Part shown: positions 8,529 through 17,307 of the stretch, one piece after another
Position numbering within the stretch: position 1 is the first letter of the stretch
Layout: every line of letters begins with the position of its first letter
NCBI RefSeq assembly: GCF_900129035.1
Contig: NZ_FQTW01000005.1
Coordinates: 1 to 64,000, forward strand
Direction of reading: 5' to 3'
Length of the DNA: 64,000 nt
Source: Psychroflexus salarius
Lineage (GTDB): Bacteria; Bacteroidota; Bacteroidia; Flavobacteriales; Flavobacteriaceae
The notes under the pieces: generated by a model
Seen by the model: only the letters and a program-made list of their open reading frames with translations
Told to the model about the DNA's origin: nothing
Database searches by the model: none
Position numbers and translations under genes: made by a program

Positions 8529-9137
8529 TTATACCAAACGTTCTTTTATGATGGTTTGTACAATATCAATGGCTACTGTATTAAAGCGATTGTTTGGGAT
8601 AATAATATCAGCATACTCTTTAGTGGGCTCTATAAATTGTTGATGCATCGGTTTAAGGGTAGATTTATAGCGGTTAATAACTTCATCAAGGTCTCGTCCA
8701 CGTTCATTAATATCGCGTTTAAGGCGTCGCATCAGGCGCTCATCACTATCGGCATGTACAAAAATTTTAATATCAAACATTTTGCGAATGTCTGGATGCG
8801 TAAAAATTAAAATTCCCTCAACAATCATTACCTTTCGAGGTTGGGTTGTAATGGTTTCATTAGTGCGGTTGTGTTCTTTAAATGAATATACCGGTTGTTC
8901 TATTGATTGTCCAGATTTTAACACCTTTAAATGATCAACAAGTAAGTCAAAATCAATTGATTTGGGATGGTCAAAATTAATTTTTGTCCGATCTTCAAAA
9001 CTTAAATGTGAAGTGTCTTGATAATAAGAATCTTGATAAATGACATCAACTTCATCATGTTGTAATTCATTTATAATTTGATTGACCACGGTTGTTTTAC
9101 CACTTCCTGTACCACCAGCAATACCAATAATTAACAT
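8529..9137 (-). CDS. udk: Uridine kinase
   Basis: 202 residues from the ATG at 9137 (MLIIGIAGGTGSGKTT). A longer frame starting at 9164 is possible, but it would cover a -7-like TACTTTTA just upstream, and the family starts at MLIIGI. The Walker A motif is GGTGSGKTT (8-16), then YQDSYYQD, VYSFKEHNRT and MIVEGILIF. It phosphorylates uridine and cytidine in pyrimidine salvage. The gene ends 70 bases before the DivIC-like gene. Confidence 0.94.
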   Translation of the reverse strand: MLIIGIAGGTGSGKTTVVNQIINELQHDEVDVIYQDSYYQDTSHLSFEDRTKINFDHPKSIDFDLLVDHLKVLKSGQSIEQPVYSFKEHNRTNETITTQPRKVMIVEGILIFTHPDIRKMFDIKIFVHADSDERLMRRLKRDINERGRDLDEVINRYKSTLKPMHQQFIEPTKEYADIIIPNNRFNTVAIDIVQTIIKERLV

Positions 9138-9312
9138 GCGTTCACTTTTGGTGTAAAAGTACACAAGCCCTAGAAATTATAAAATTAATCTGTCAATAAT
9201 GTTGAGTAATTCGAGTGATAATTTTTAGAATTATTTAATTTTTGCGTTTAAACTCTCGTTAATTTGGTAGTCTAACTTAAAGATTTAATTAAATTTATAT
9301 AAAATTTTAAAT

Positions 9313-10419
9313 ATGAAATTATTTTTATCATTTTGCTTTGCTTTTAGTCTATTGGCTTGTGCACAAGAAGATACATCAATTACAGTTATTGAAAATGATT
9401 ATGAATATGAAGTTATTACAGACCAAGTTAATATGCCTTGGGGATTTGATTTTTTTGATGATGGGCGGATTATAATTACTGATAAATCTGGAGAAGTATA
9501 TTTATATGATGACGAAAATACAACTAAATTAAGCGGTTTTCCAGAAGTCTATAATCGTGGTCAAGGCGGCTTGTTAGATGTTAAAATTCATCCTGATTAT
9601 CCTAAAAATCCCTGGATTTACTTTACCTACGCTTCAATCGAAGGTAAAGCTAAAGGTGGTCACACTGCTTTTGCACGTGCTCAATTAACCGGCTCACAAC
9701 TTATCGATTTTGAAGTTTTGTATAAGGCTTCACCAAACACAACAAAAGGTGTACACTTTGGTAGTCGTATAGAGTTTGACCATCAAGGTTATGTTTATAT
9801 TTCAATTGGCGAACGTGGCGAACGCGATGTAAACCCTCAAGATATTTCACGTGATGGAGGTAAGATTTATCGTTTTCATGCAGATGGTCGAATTCCAAAC
9901 GATAATCCGTTTGTAAATGAAGACAATGCCAAGAAGGCTATTTATTCTTATGGACACCGAAATCCACAAGGCATGGAAATACATCCTAAAACTGGTAAAA
10001 TTTGGGTGCATGAACACGGACCACGTGGCGGAGATGAAATCAATATTATTAAAAAAGCGGCCAATTATGGTTGGCCAGTTGTTACGTACGGAATTAATTA
10101 CTCAGGAACAACGATTACCGATGAAACCCAAAAACCTGGGATGACGCAGCCAATTCATTATTGGGTACCATCTATTGCGCCAAGCGGAATGACGTTCGTT
10201 GACTCTAATAAGTATCCACACTTAAACCAAAACTTGTTAGTTGGGTCGCTTAAATTCATGTACTTAGAGCATTTAGTCTTAGCGGATAACCAAGTTGTAA
10301 AGCGCGAAAAAATTCTCGATAAAATAGGTCGTGTAAGAAGCGTAGAACAAAGTCCTGACGGCTTTATTTATGTTGGTGTAGAAGGTGTAGGTTTGGTTAA
10401 AATACTTCCAAAATCTTAA
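9313..10419 (+). CDS. PQQ-dependent sugar dehydrogenase, lipoprotein
   Basis: 368 residues. The signal peptide ends SLLAC with Cys16 lipidated. A six-bladed propeller follows, with MPWGFDF, GGLLDVKIHPDY, the catalytic-base region KGVHFG (His148) and the PQQ-contacting GHRNPQG (214-220), as in soluble aldose sugar dehydrogenases (YliI/Asd type). It would oxidise sugars outside the cytoplasmic membrane. The next gene, one base downstream, is a c-type cytochrome, a natural electron acceptor. The substrate cannot be read from sequence. Confidence 0.92.
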   Translation: MKLFLSFCFAFSLLACAQEDTSITVIENDYEYEVITDQVNMPWGFDFFDDGRIIITDKSGEVYLYDDENTTKLSGFPEVYNRGQGGLLDVKIHPDYPKNPWIYFTYASIEGKAKGGHTAFARAQLTGSQLIDFEVLYKASPNTTKGVHFGSRIEFDHQGYVYISIGERGERDVNPQDISRDGGKIYRFHADGRIPNDNPFVNEDNAKKAIYSYGHRNPQGMEIHPKTGKIWVHEHGPRGGDEINIIKKAANYGWPVVTYGINYSGTTITDETQKPGMTQPIHYWVPSIAPSGMTFVDSNKYPHLNQNLLVGSLKFMYLEHLVLADNQVVKREKILDKIGRVRSVEQSPDGFIYVGVEGVGLVKILPKS

Positions 10420-10420
10420 T

Positions 10421-10846
10421 ATGAAAGTAGTTGTAATCTCTTCATTTTTGTTGTGCTTATCTGTATTGATCTGGAAATCTGAAACTAGTTCTATAAATTA
10501 CCTTGAGCAAAGCCAACTAACCGAGAGTATCAAGCGCGGTCAAATTGTTTACAATAATTTTTGCATGCGTTGTCATTTGCCCGATGGCAGTGGTGTTGCA
10601 GGTGTTTATCCGCCAATTGCCAATTCAAATTGGTTGAGTGAAAAACGAACTGAAAGTATTAAAGCTGTAAAATATGGCTTAAAAGGCGAAATTGAAGTCA
10701 ATGCTAAAGTTTATAATAATATGATGTCGCCTATGGGTTTAAGTGATCAAGAAGTGGTTGATGTAATGAATTATATCATGAACAACTTTGAAAACAAACA
10801 AAAAAAACCTGTCACGCTTTCTGAAGTTCAAGATATTAAAAAATAA
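10421..10846 (+). CDS. c-type cytochrome
   Basis: 141 residues. An N-terminal signal or anchor segment (about 2-19) and one heme motif CMRCH (48-52) followed by LPDGSGVAGVYPP. The methionine ligand is probably within NNMMSPMG (99-106), and DVMNYIMNNF is a typical class I cytochrome c end. It probably accepts electrons from the PQQ dehydrogenase encoded one base upstream; this pairing is inferred from gene order. Confidence 0.92.
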   Translation: MKVVVISSFLLCLSVLIWKSETSSINYLEQSQLTESIKRGQIVYNNFCMRCHLPDGSGVAGVYPPIANSNWLSEKRTESIKAVKYGLKGEIEVNAKVYNNMMSPMGLSDQEVVDVMNYIMNNFENKQKKPVTLSEVQDIKK

Positions 10847-10858
10847 TTTTAAGTTTCA

Positions 10859-10887
10859 GGCAACCCTTTTTGAAATTCTGGCGTCTA
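10859..10887 (+). promoter_or_regulatory. ECF-type promoter ahead of the first sigma gene
   Basis: GGCAACC (10859-10865) and CGTCTA (10882-10887), 16 bases apart, fit an ECF sigma -35 (AAC) and -10 (CGTC) pair, about 20 bases before the sigma gene. A 6-bp inverted repeat GCGTCT/AGACGC (10881-10886 and 10898-10903) overlaps the -10. This suggests autoregulation. Confidence 0.6.
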
Positions 10888-10906
10888 TATAAACAAGAGA
10901 CGCTTT

Positions 10907-11467
10907 GTGAAAATAATAAATCTACATACCAAGCTTGAAAAGCTAATAGCAAGAGCTAAGCAAAACGACCGTCGTGCACAGCATGAAATTTATAAACGTT
11001 TTGCTCCCAAGTTACTGAGTTTAGCAAGATTATACATTGCTGATGTTCAGTTTGCCGAAGATGTTTTGTCACGGAGTTTTGTGAAAATTTTTAATAAGAT
11101 TCATCAATTCTCTTCAAATGACAAAGCTTTTCCAGCTTGGTGTAGGCAAATTTTAGTACGTGAAGCTATCGATTTTTTAAGGCGACAGAAGGCTATTGAA
11201 TTTCCATCTCATGAACTAGAGCATTTAGCCATTACAACTGATGATGAGACATTAAATTATACCCAAATAGACCAAATACAAAGCTGTATTGATCGATTAC
11301 CCAGTGGTTACAAATTGGTGTTTAACCTTTATGTAGTTGAATCTTATACACATAAAGCTATAGCTGAAACTTTAGGAATAAGTGTAGGAACTTCAAAGTC
11401 GCAGCTCTCTAAAGCAAAAAAAATGATTATGAACCTACTTCACGATCAAAAGCAATTGAACGGATGA
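10907..11467 (+). CDS. ECF-type RNA polymerase sigma factor
   Basis: 186 residues from a GTG start. Sigma region 2 spans about 25-95 (AEDVLSRSFVKIFNKIHQF, then FPAWCRQILVREAIDFLRR), and region 4 about 115-175 (IDRLPSGYKLVFNLYVVES, then HKAIAETLGISVGTSKSQLS helix-turn-helix). It overlaps the next gene in ATGA (11464-11467), the arrangement typical of sigma/anti-sigma pairs. The upstream ECF-like promoter suggests it drives its own operon. The signal it senses is unknown. Confidence 0.92.
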   Translation: MKIINLHTKLEKLIARAKQNDRRAQHEIYKRFAPKLLSLARLYIADVQFAEDVLSRSFVKIFNKIHQFSSNDKAFPAWCRQILVREAIDFLRRQKAIEFPSHELEHLAITTDDETLNYTQIDQIQSCIDRLPSGYKLVFNLYVVESYTHKAIAETLGISVGTSKSQLSKAKKMIMNLLHDQKQLNG

Positions 11468-12156
11468 AAAATTTAGAACAACATATTAAATCAAAAATTG
11501 AACAGCGCGAAATACAACCTAGCGACCATGCTTGGTTTAAAGTAGTTGAAGGTTTAGAGCAATCACCGCAACCCAAAAAACGCCCTTACCTATATTTTAT
11601 CGCGGGTCTTGCAGCCGGTTTAGTTTTATTTTTCAGTCTACAAACTTTATGGTTTTCGCCTAGCAGCAACTTAGATGCTCAACCAACAAAGTTTGCTTCA
11701 CCAGCACCAAAATCAAATTCAGTTACTAAAAGCATACTAGTTGTAAGCTCTAATTTGAAGTCTAAAGATGTCTTAATTACATCAAAACTACCACAGTCAA
11801 AACCTATAAATTTTGATCAATTAAATTTGTTTCTACAACCAAGTAACAAGCAAAATTCACATCAGCCTGAAACCACGGAAGATTTAGCAAACTCACTTTT
11901 AGCCGAAATTGAATTAGAACTTCAAGAACAGCCAAACTCAACATCCAAAGATAAATTAACTGAAGTTGACCGTTTACTAGCGGAAGCAAAAGCGCAACTT
12001 CAGCCGCAACAAAGACAGCTTGTAAGCCATGTTACACCAGAATTATTATTAGCAGATGTTAATGCACAACTAGAAGATGATAATTTTAGAGATAAAGTTT
12101 GGGCAGCCATAAAACTTAAATTTAATCAAGTGCAAGAGGCACTTACTCAACGTTAA
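11464..12156 (+). CDS. Probable anti-sigma factor, single-pass membrane protein
   Basis: 230 residues. Residues 1-40 are soluble and contain PSDHAWFKVVEGLE, a common start of Bacteroidota anti-sigma-like proteins. One membrane segment spans about 42-64. The C-terminal part is Gln/Ser-rich, with helical stretches near the end (LLADVNAQLEDDNFRDKVW). It has no zinc HxxxCxxC motif. The start overlaps the sigma gene stop by 4 bases, so translational coupling is likely. The anti-sigma role is inferred from position and topology. Confidence 0.65.
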   Translation: MKNLEQHIKSKIEQREIQPSDHAWFKVVEGLEQSPQPKKRPYLYFIAGLAAGLVLFFSLQTLWFSPSSNLDAQPTKFASPAPKSNSVTKSILVVSSNLKSKDVLITSKLPQSKPINFDQLNLFLQPSNKQNSHQPETTEDLANSLLAEIELELQEQPNSTSKDKLTEVDRLLAEAKAQLQPQQRQLVSHVTPELLLADVNAQLEDDNFRDKVWAAIKLKFNQVQEALTQR

Positions 12157-12184
12157 TATACTTATAACTTAAAAACCATTACCT

Positions 12185-13360
12185 ATGATTAAAATTGCAT
12201 TTTACATCGCAACATTGCTTGTTATGTCTAGCTATGTAACAGTAAACGCTCAAATGACCACAGTTCTTGACAGCCTTTCTGTTGAAGATCAACAAGAAGT
12301 TCAAGAACTCATGGATAAAATTGAAGCACAAGAAAAAGAACAATTAAAACTAAAGGTCAAAGCGATTAATAAAAGCTTAGAAGCTAAAAAGATTACTGTT
12401 GATGAGGCTGAATCTCTGAAACAAAAAGCGGCACAAACTGCAGCAATGAATATTCAAGAGCGGCAGCAACTCGCCAAGCTTTACTTATCTTATGCCATTA
12501 GAAACGATGTTGAATTAATTGATTTGAGTGAAATGGATTTAAACCTTGACCTTGATTTACCATTAGATCGTCTTAAGCGATATACAGATACGATTCAACT
12601 AGACTTTACACCATTCTTTAAATATGAGCGTATTATAAAAGATGGTGATGAACGTGAAAATAATTTAGTTTTTGGGGTTAAATCTTCAGATACTATTTCT
12701 AAAAACAAACAATTTAAAATAGAGTCACGCACAGACTCTCGATTTATTCTTGGCTTTGGGTTTAATAACAGTTTTAATGAAAATGATTTTGGTAATGAAA
12801 ACTATAAGTTTGCTGGGAGTCGTTACTTTAGTTTTGGGTGGAATTGGAGTACGCGTGTATTTAAATATTCAAATTTTTTACGATTTAATTACGGTGTAGA
12901 GTTTCAATTCAATGGATTAAAACCACAGGATAATCAGATTTTTGTAGAAAATGGCAATCAAACGGTATTAGAAACTTTTGAAGTAGAATTAGATAAGTCA
13001 AAATTTAGAATGGATAACCTTATCATTCCTCTACATTTAGAATTAACTAATTCTAGAAAGAAAACCACAAAAGACCAATATACCTATTTTACAGATCCTG
13101 GTGTTAAGTTTGGTTTTGGTGGCTTTGTTGGTCTTAACTTATTAAACACCCAAAAACTTAAATACAAAGAAAATGGCGATAATTTTAAAGTTAAGCAGCG
13201 CACTGATATGAATACGAATAATTTGTTATACGGTATCAGCACCTATATTGGTTGGGATAATGTTCAACTGTACGGTCAATATAATCTAAATCCTTTGTTT
13301 AGTGATAATACAGTTGACGAACATAACATTCAAATCGGGATGCGATTTGAAATAGATTGA
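12185..13360 (+). CDS. Secreted protein with predicted outer-membrane beta-barrel
   Basis: 391 residues. The signal peptide is cleaved after VNA (about residue 22). A charged helical region rich in Glu/Gln/Lys follows (about 30-115). The rest is made of alternating strands such as FKIESRTDSRFILGFGF and FKYSNFLRFNYGVEFQFNG, and it ends NIQIGMRFEID with a C-terminal aromatic as in outer-membrane barrels. It is third in the sigma operon, so it is a likely regulon target. No named family was recognised. Confidence 0.7.
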   Translation: MIKIAFYIATLLVMSSYVTVNAQMTTVLDSLSVEDQQEVQELMDKIEAQEKEQLKLKVKAINKSLEAKKITVDEAESLKQKAAQTAAMNIQERQQLAKLYLSYAIRNDVELIDLSEMDLNLDLDLPLDRLKRYTDTIQLDFTPFFKYERIIKDGDERENNLVFGVKSSDTISKNKQFKIESRTDSRFILGFGFNNSFNENDFGNENYKFAGSRYFSFGWNWSTRVFKYSNFLRFNYGVEFQFNGLKPQDNQIFVENGNQTVLETFEVELDKSKFRMDNLIIPLHLELTNSRKKTTKDQYTYFTDPGVKFGFGGFVGLNLLNTQKLKYKENGDNFKVKQRTDMNTNNLLYGISTYIGWDNVQLYGQYNLNPLFSDNTVDEHNIQIGMRFEID

Positions 13361-13401
13361 TTTTCATCATTTGTTTTAGTTAGCTTGGTCTTGATTGACT
13401 A

Positions 13402-13431
13402 TTAAAAACGGCTCATTAGAGCCGTTTTTAA
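13402..13431. terminator. Bidirectional terminator
   Basis: Perfect 13-bp stem TTAAAAACGGCTC (13402-13414) with its inverse (13419-13431), loop ATTA. T-runs flank it on both strands, between the convergent barrel and pterin dehydratase genes. Confidence 0.9.
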
Positions 13432-13437
13432 TTTGAG

Positions 13438-13722
13438 CTAGCTTTTTGCGATTGCATCTATTCGTGCGGCCAAATCAATATCTTTTTGGGTAATTCCGCC
13501 AGCATCATGTGTATTAAGACTAATATTAACCTTGTTATAGACGTTGTCCCAATTGGGATGATGCATTAATTCTTCAGCTTCAAATGCTACGCGTGACATA
13601 AAACTAAATGCTTCTTTAAAATTTTCAAAAGTAAATGAGCGCATAATGAATTCACCTTCATGATTCCAATGGTCAAGTTCACTTAAGGCTTTTTCTATTT
13701 CCGTTTTTTTCAGTGTTTGCAT
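13438..13722 (-). CDS. phhB: 4a-hydroxytetrahydrobiopterin dehydratase
   Basis: 94 residues, the full length of the family. The active-site region is AEELMHHPNWDNVYNKV with paired histidines and HPNW, then LNTHDAGGITQKD. It dehydrates the carbinolamine form of the pterin cofactor produced by aromatic amino-acid hydroxylases. No hydroxylase is nearby. It lies 3 bases after the epimerase-like gene and probably shares its transcript. Confidence 0.95.
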   Translation of the reverse strand: MQTLKKTEIEKALSELDHWNHEGEFIMRSFTFENFKEAFSFMSRVAFEAEELMHHPNWDNVYNKVNISLNTHDAGGITQKDIDLAARIDAIAKS

Positions 13723-13725
13723 AAA

Positions 13726-14550
13726 TTATAATTTTACAGAGTTGTAAATAATGTCTTCAATACTAATGTACAAATGTTCCGGGAGAACATGTGTTTTAGG
13801 TAACACTGCAATATAACGATCTCGATTTGAACTGTAAACGTTTTTAAAGAGAATGTGATCGTAACCTAAAGCTTTTCCAATATCTTTAATTAAGTCTTTA
13901 TGGTGAATTAAATCACGGCTACCTAAATGATAAATGCCTTCTAAATCTTGATTTATAATATAGTGTATTTGTTGGGTAAACTTTTGGTGAGTTGTAGCGT
14001 TTATAACTACATTAGGAAAAACTTCAACGGCTTCATCAAGTTCAAGTAATAACTTTAATTCTTTAATTTTAGGAGAATTATAACCATAAACCATCGGTAA
14101 ACGTATGATGTTATAGAGATGGTTTGGTAATCGCATTAGCCTGTTTTCAATCTTGATTTTGTACCGACCATAACTACTTTCTGATAAGGTTTTATCGTAT
14201 TCATAAGACGGATAATTGGTAAAAGCATCAAATACATTGGCCGATGAAATATACATCAGCTTTTTGTTGTACTTTTCAAGATATTCGCAAATTTCAAAAT
14301 GTGTATAAACCTGCCCAGCAAAATTACCTTTTAGACAAGAAATAATTAAGTCGGGTTGAAGTTCAGAAAGCAATAAGTGGATGGAGTCGAGTTCAAAATC
14401 CCATTCAAAAAACTTATGATTGTTGTGCAAATCTTCATCAGGCGTGCGGTATGTACCATACACATCAAAATAAGCATAAAGCTCTCGGTAGAGTTCGCTA
14501 CCGAGAAATCCACTGACACCTAAAATTAATATTTTTTGTCCACCTTTAAT
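13726..14550 (-). CDS. NAD(P)-dependent epimerase/dTDP-rhamnose reductase-like protein, non-ATG start
   Basis: About 274 residues if read from ATT at 14550; 245 from the GTG at 14463. Upstream of that GTG, in frame, the sequence encodes ILILGVSGFLGSELY, a full Rossmann nucleotide-binding motif that the short version would lose. No ATG, GTG or TTG lies between this motif and the in-frame stop near 14565. Other motifs: YISSANVFDA, SYGRYKIKIE (YxxxK-like) and IIRLPMVYGYN. The upstream end overlaps nothing except the gcvT stop region. It probably reduces or epimerises a nucleotide sugar. The start codon is uncertain (ATT, or a sequence error). Confidence 0.7.
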   Translation of the reverse strand: MKGGQKILILGVSGFLGSELYRELYAYFDVYGTYRTPDEDLHNNHKFFEWDFELDSIHLLLSELQPDLIISCLKGNFAGQVYTHFEICEYLEKYNKKLMYISSANVFDAFTNYPSYEYDKTLSESSYGRYKIKIENRLMRLPNHLYNIIRLPMVYGYNSPKIKELKLLLELDEAVEVFPNVVINATTHQKFTQQIHYIINQDLEGIYHLGSRDLIHHKDLIKDIGKALGYDHILFKNVYSSNRDRYIAVLPKTHVLPEHLYISIEDIIYNSVKL

Positions 14551-14555
14551 AGCGC

Positions 14556-15638
14556 TTATTTTTTATAAAATGGTGGTTTAACCGTAATTCCAGCGACAGC
14601 TTTTTTGCGGATTTGTAATTGTATCGGTGTTCCAAATTTACTGTATTCGGTAGCAACATAACCCATGCCAATTGGTTTTTTTAAACTAGGAGACATGGTC
14701 CCTGAAGTTACCTGGCCAATCTGTTCGCCATTTTCATTTAAAATAGCATAGCCTTGACGCGGAATTCCTTTTTCAGTCAGTTCAAAAGCGATGAGTTTAC
14801 GTTGAGGTCCAGCTTCTTTTTCGGCTTTTAAAGCCTCTGCATTAATAAAGTCTTTTGTAAATTTTGTGATCCAGCCTAGTTTAGCTTCTATTGGTGAAGT
14901 TGTCTCATCAATATCATTACCGTACAAACACATCCCCATTTCTAGTCGTAATGTGTCGCGTGCTGCAAGTCCGATCGGTTTTATGCCATAAGGTTTACCA
15001 GCTTCTAAAACGCGACTCCAAATTTGTTCGGCATGTTTATTTTTAAAGTAAATTTCAAAACCACCGCTTCCAGTATAACCTGTTCCAGAAATAATAACAT
15101 CTTTAACACCAGCAAAATCGGCAACTTCAAAATGGTAAAATTTAATTTCAGACAAATCTATTTTTGCAAGTGATTGCATAGCTTCAACAGCTTTGGGACC
15201 TTGAACAGCCAATAGGCTATATTCATCTGAAGCATTGATTACTTCAGCATCAAAGTTATTGTGTTTAGTTACCCAATTAAAATCTTTTTCTATGTTTGAG
15301 GCATTAACTACCATTAAAAATTTATGGGCATTAAAGCGGTAAATAATTAAGTCGTCTACAATGCCGCCTTTGTCATTTGGCATACATGTATATTGTGCTT
15401 GGCCATCAATTAATTTACTAGCATCGTTGGTTGTAATATATTGAATCAGCTCTAGCGCTTGTTTACCTTCAACAAAAAACTCGCCCATATGCGATACATC
15501 AAAAACCCCAAGATGTTCACGAACACATGCATGTTCGTTATTTACACCTTCATAAGAAACAGGCATTTCATAACCTGCAAACGGAACCATCTTAGCACCA
15601 AGTTGATGATGAATATGGTTTAAAGCTGTTGTTTTCAT
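14556..15638 (-). CDS. gcvT: Aminomethyltransferase, glycine cleavage T protein
   Basis: 360 residues, full length. It opens with KTTALNHIHHQLGAKMVPFAGYEMP. FDVSHMGEF, the folate-site RDTLRLEMGMCLYGND and the C-terminal VTSGTMSPSLKKPIGMGYV are diagnostic. It transfers the methylene group of glycine from lipoyl-H protein to tetrahydrofolate. gcvH and gcvP are not adjacent, which is usual in Bacteroidota. It has its own TAACTTTG -7 element and leads a transcript that continues into the epimerase-like gene and phhB. Confidence 0.97.
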   Translation of the reverse strand: MKTTALNHIHHQLGAKMVPFAGYEMPVSYEGVNNEHACVREHLGVFDVSHMGEFFVEGKQALELIQYITTNDASKLIDGQAQYTCMPNDKGGIVDDLIIYRFNAHKFLMVVNASNIEKDFNWVTKHNNFDAEVINASDEYSLLAVQGPKAVEAMQSLAKIDLSEIKFYHFEVADFAGVKDVIISGTGYTGSGGFEIYFKNKHAEQIWSRVLEAGKPYGIKPIGLAARDTLRLEMGMCLYGNDIDETTSPIEAKLGWITKFTKDFINAEALKAEKEAGPQRKLIAFELTEKGIPRQGYAILNENGEQIGQVTSGTMSPSLKKPIGMGYVATEYSKFGTPIQLQIRKKAVAGITVKPPFYKK

Positions 15639-15657
15639 ACGTATTAAGTTTTTTTTG

Positions 15658-15665
15658 CAAAGTTA
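15658..15665 (-). promoter_or_regulatory. Bacteroidota -7 element for gcvT
   Basis: TAACTTTG on the minus strand, an exact TAnnTTTG match 19 bases upstream of the gcvT ATG. No clear -33 element. Confidence 0.55.
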
Positions 15666-15755
15666 GGATTTTAGCTGAATTAGACTGTGATTTAAAGCGG
15701 TGATTAGCTTTATTTGTTGTGATAAAAGCCGTATGTTTAAGTTAAAATTTGGCTT

Positions 15756-17267
15756 ATGAAAATTTATAATCCGCAACAACTTTCAGAATTAGACAAGTTA
15801 ACTATGTCCATAAAAGGTATATCTTCACTTAACCTAATGGAAACAGCCGCTGAAAAAGCGACAACTGAATTATTGTCTATTCTTCCATCATCAACACCTG
15901 TGGTGGTTTTGTGCGGCATGGGAAATAATGCTGGAGATGGTTTTGCTATTGCTCGATTACTTAATCAACAGCATTATCAGGTTGAAGTTTTTTGGTTGAA
16001 GTTTGCTGACCAGCTTTCGGCTGATGCACAAGCCAACTATCATCGTTTACCAGCCGAAGTTAAAGTAACTGAAATTGACGAAACCCAAACAAACTTTGAA
16101 TTATCAAAACAAAGCAATTATATCGATTGTATTTTTGGTGTAGGTCTTAACCGACCGATGCCTAAATTTGTTCAGGCTATAATTGAAGATATAAACCAGA
16201 AAAAAGGCTTAAAAATAGCTATTGATGTGCCTTCAGGAATGTATGCTCATCAGGCTAACAAACCTAATGATATTCGATTTAAAACCGATTTATGTTTAAG
16301 CTTTCACGCGCCAAAGCTTAGTTTTTTCTGTTCAGAGAATGCTGCTTTTTTGAACGATTTTAAAGTGATTGATATCGGACTTGTTGAAGACCATAATTTC
16401 AGTACTCCTTTAACCTGCCATTACATTACTCAAAATGACTTATTGAAAATTTATAAACCTAGACAACAATTTTCACACAAAGGAAGTTTTGGTCATGCAC
16501 TTTTAATAGGTGGTAATACTGGTATGCACGGTAGTGTTATTTTATCTGCTGAAACTGCTTTAAGAAGCGGTGTTGGTAAATTGAGTGTTCATTCTAACGC
16601 CATAACTAACCAGGTATTATTAACCCGACAACCTGAAGCGATGACAACTAATATAGATGAAGACCTTTCTTTAAATTTAGCTGAAGTACTCCTGAAAGAT
16701 TTTGATGCTATAGGTTTAGGAATGGGATTAGGACGTACAGCTGAAGCAAGTGAAATTGTTTCAACTGTTTTTAAAAATATTCAAAAGCCAGTTTTACTAG
16801 ACGCAGATGCGCTTTATGTTATTTCTAAAAATGAAGCTTTACGGCGTCAAATTTCACCAAAATCTATATTAACACCACACAAAGGCGAATTAAAAGGCTT
16901 GATCGGCGATTGGCAAACGAGTTATGAAATGCTAGATAAAGTTAAAGCCTTTTCTCATAAATATAATGTAATTGTAGTCGTGAAAGAAGCCTTTACCAAA
17001 GTAGTTTGTGGCGATCAGGTTTTTATAAACACTACAGGAAATCCTGCCTTAGCGACGGCTGGTTCTGGCGACTGTTTAGCAGGTATGATTACTGCTTTAA
17101 TGGCGCAGAGTTATGAGTCCTTAAACGCCGCTATTTTAGGTGTATATTTGCATGGTATAACAGCAGATTTAGCCTTAAGCCAGGAATCTCAAGAAAGTTT
17201 TTTAGCATCTGATATTTCAAAATTTCTAGGTCGAGCTTTTAAATACTTTGAGTGTGAACAAAACTAA
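15756..17267 (+). CDS. nnr: Bifunctional NAD(P)H-hydrate epimerase / dehydratase
   Basis: 503 residues. The N-terminal YjeF epimerase domain spans about 1-215 (CGMGNNAGDGFAIARLL, then FGVGLNRP and AIDVPSGM). The C-terminal ribokinase-like ADP-dependent dehydratase spans about 225-500 (HKGSFGHALLIGG, GLGMGLGR, LDADAL, TPHKGE and GSGDCLAGMI). It repairs hydrated NAD(P)H. It starts divergently from gcvT and is followed by hutH after 40 bases. Confidence 0.96.
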   Translation: MKIYNPQQLSELDKLTMSIKGISSLNLMETAAEKATTELLSILPSSTPVVVLCGMGNNAGDGFAIARLLNQQHYQVEVFWLKFADQLSADAQANYHRLPAEVKVTEIDETQTNFELSKQSNYIDCIFGVGLNRPMPKFVQAIIEDINQKKGLKIAIDVPSGMYAHQANKPNDIRFKTDLCLSFHAPKLSFFCSENAAFLNDFKVIDIGLVEDHNFSTPLTCHYITQNDLLKIYKPRQQFSHKGSFGHALLIGGNTGMHGSVILSAETALRSGVGKLSVHSNAITNQVLLTRQPEAMTTNIDEDLSLNLAEVLLKDFDAIGLGMGLGRTAEASEIVSTVFKNIQKPVLLDADALYVISKNEALRRQISPKSILTPHKGELKGLIGDWQTSYEMLDKVKAFSHKYNVIVVVKEAFTKVVCGDQVFINTTGNPALATAGSGDCLAGMITALMAQSYESLNAAILGVYLHGITADLALSQESQESFLASDISKFLGRAFKYFECEQN

Positions 17268-17307
17268 AAAAATGTTTAATTTCGCAATCGTTTGAAATTA
17301 AACTCCT

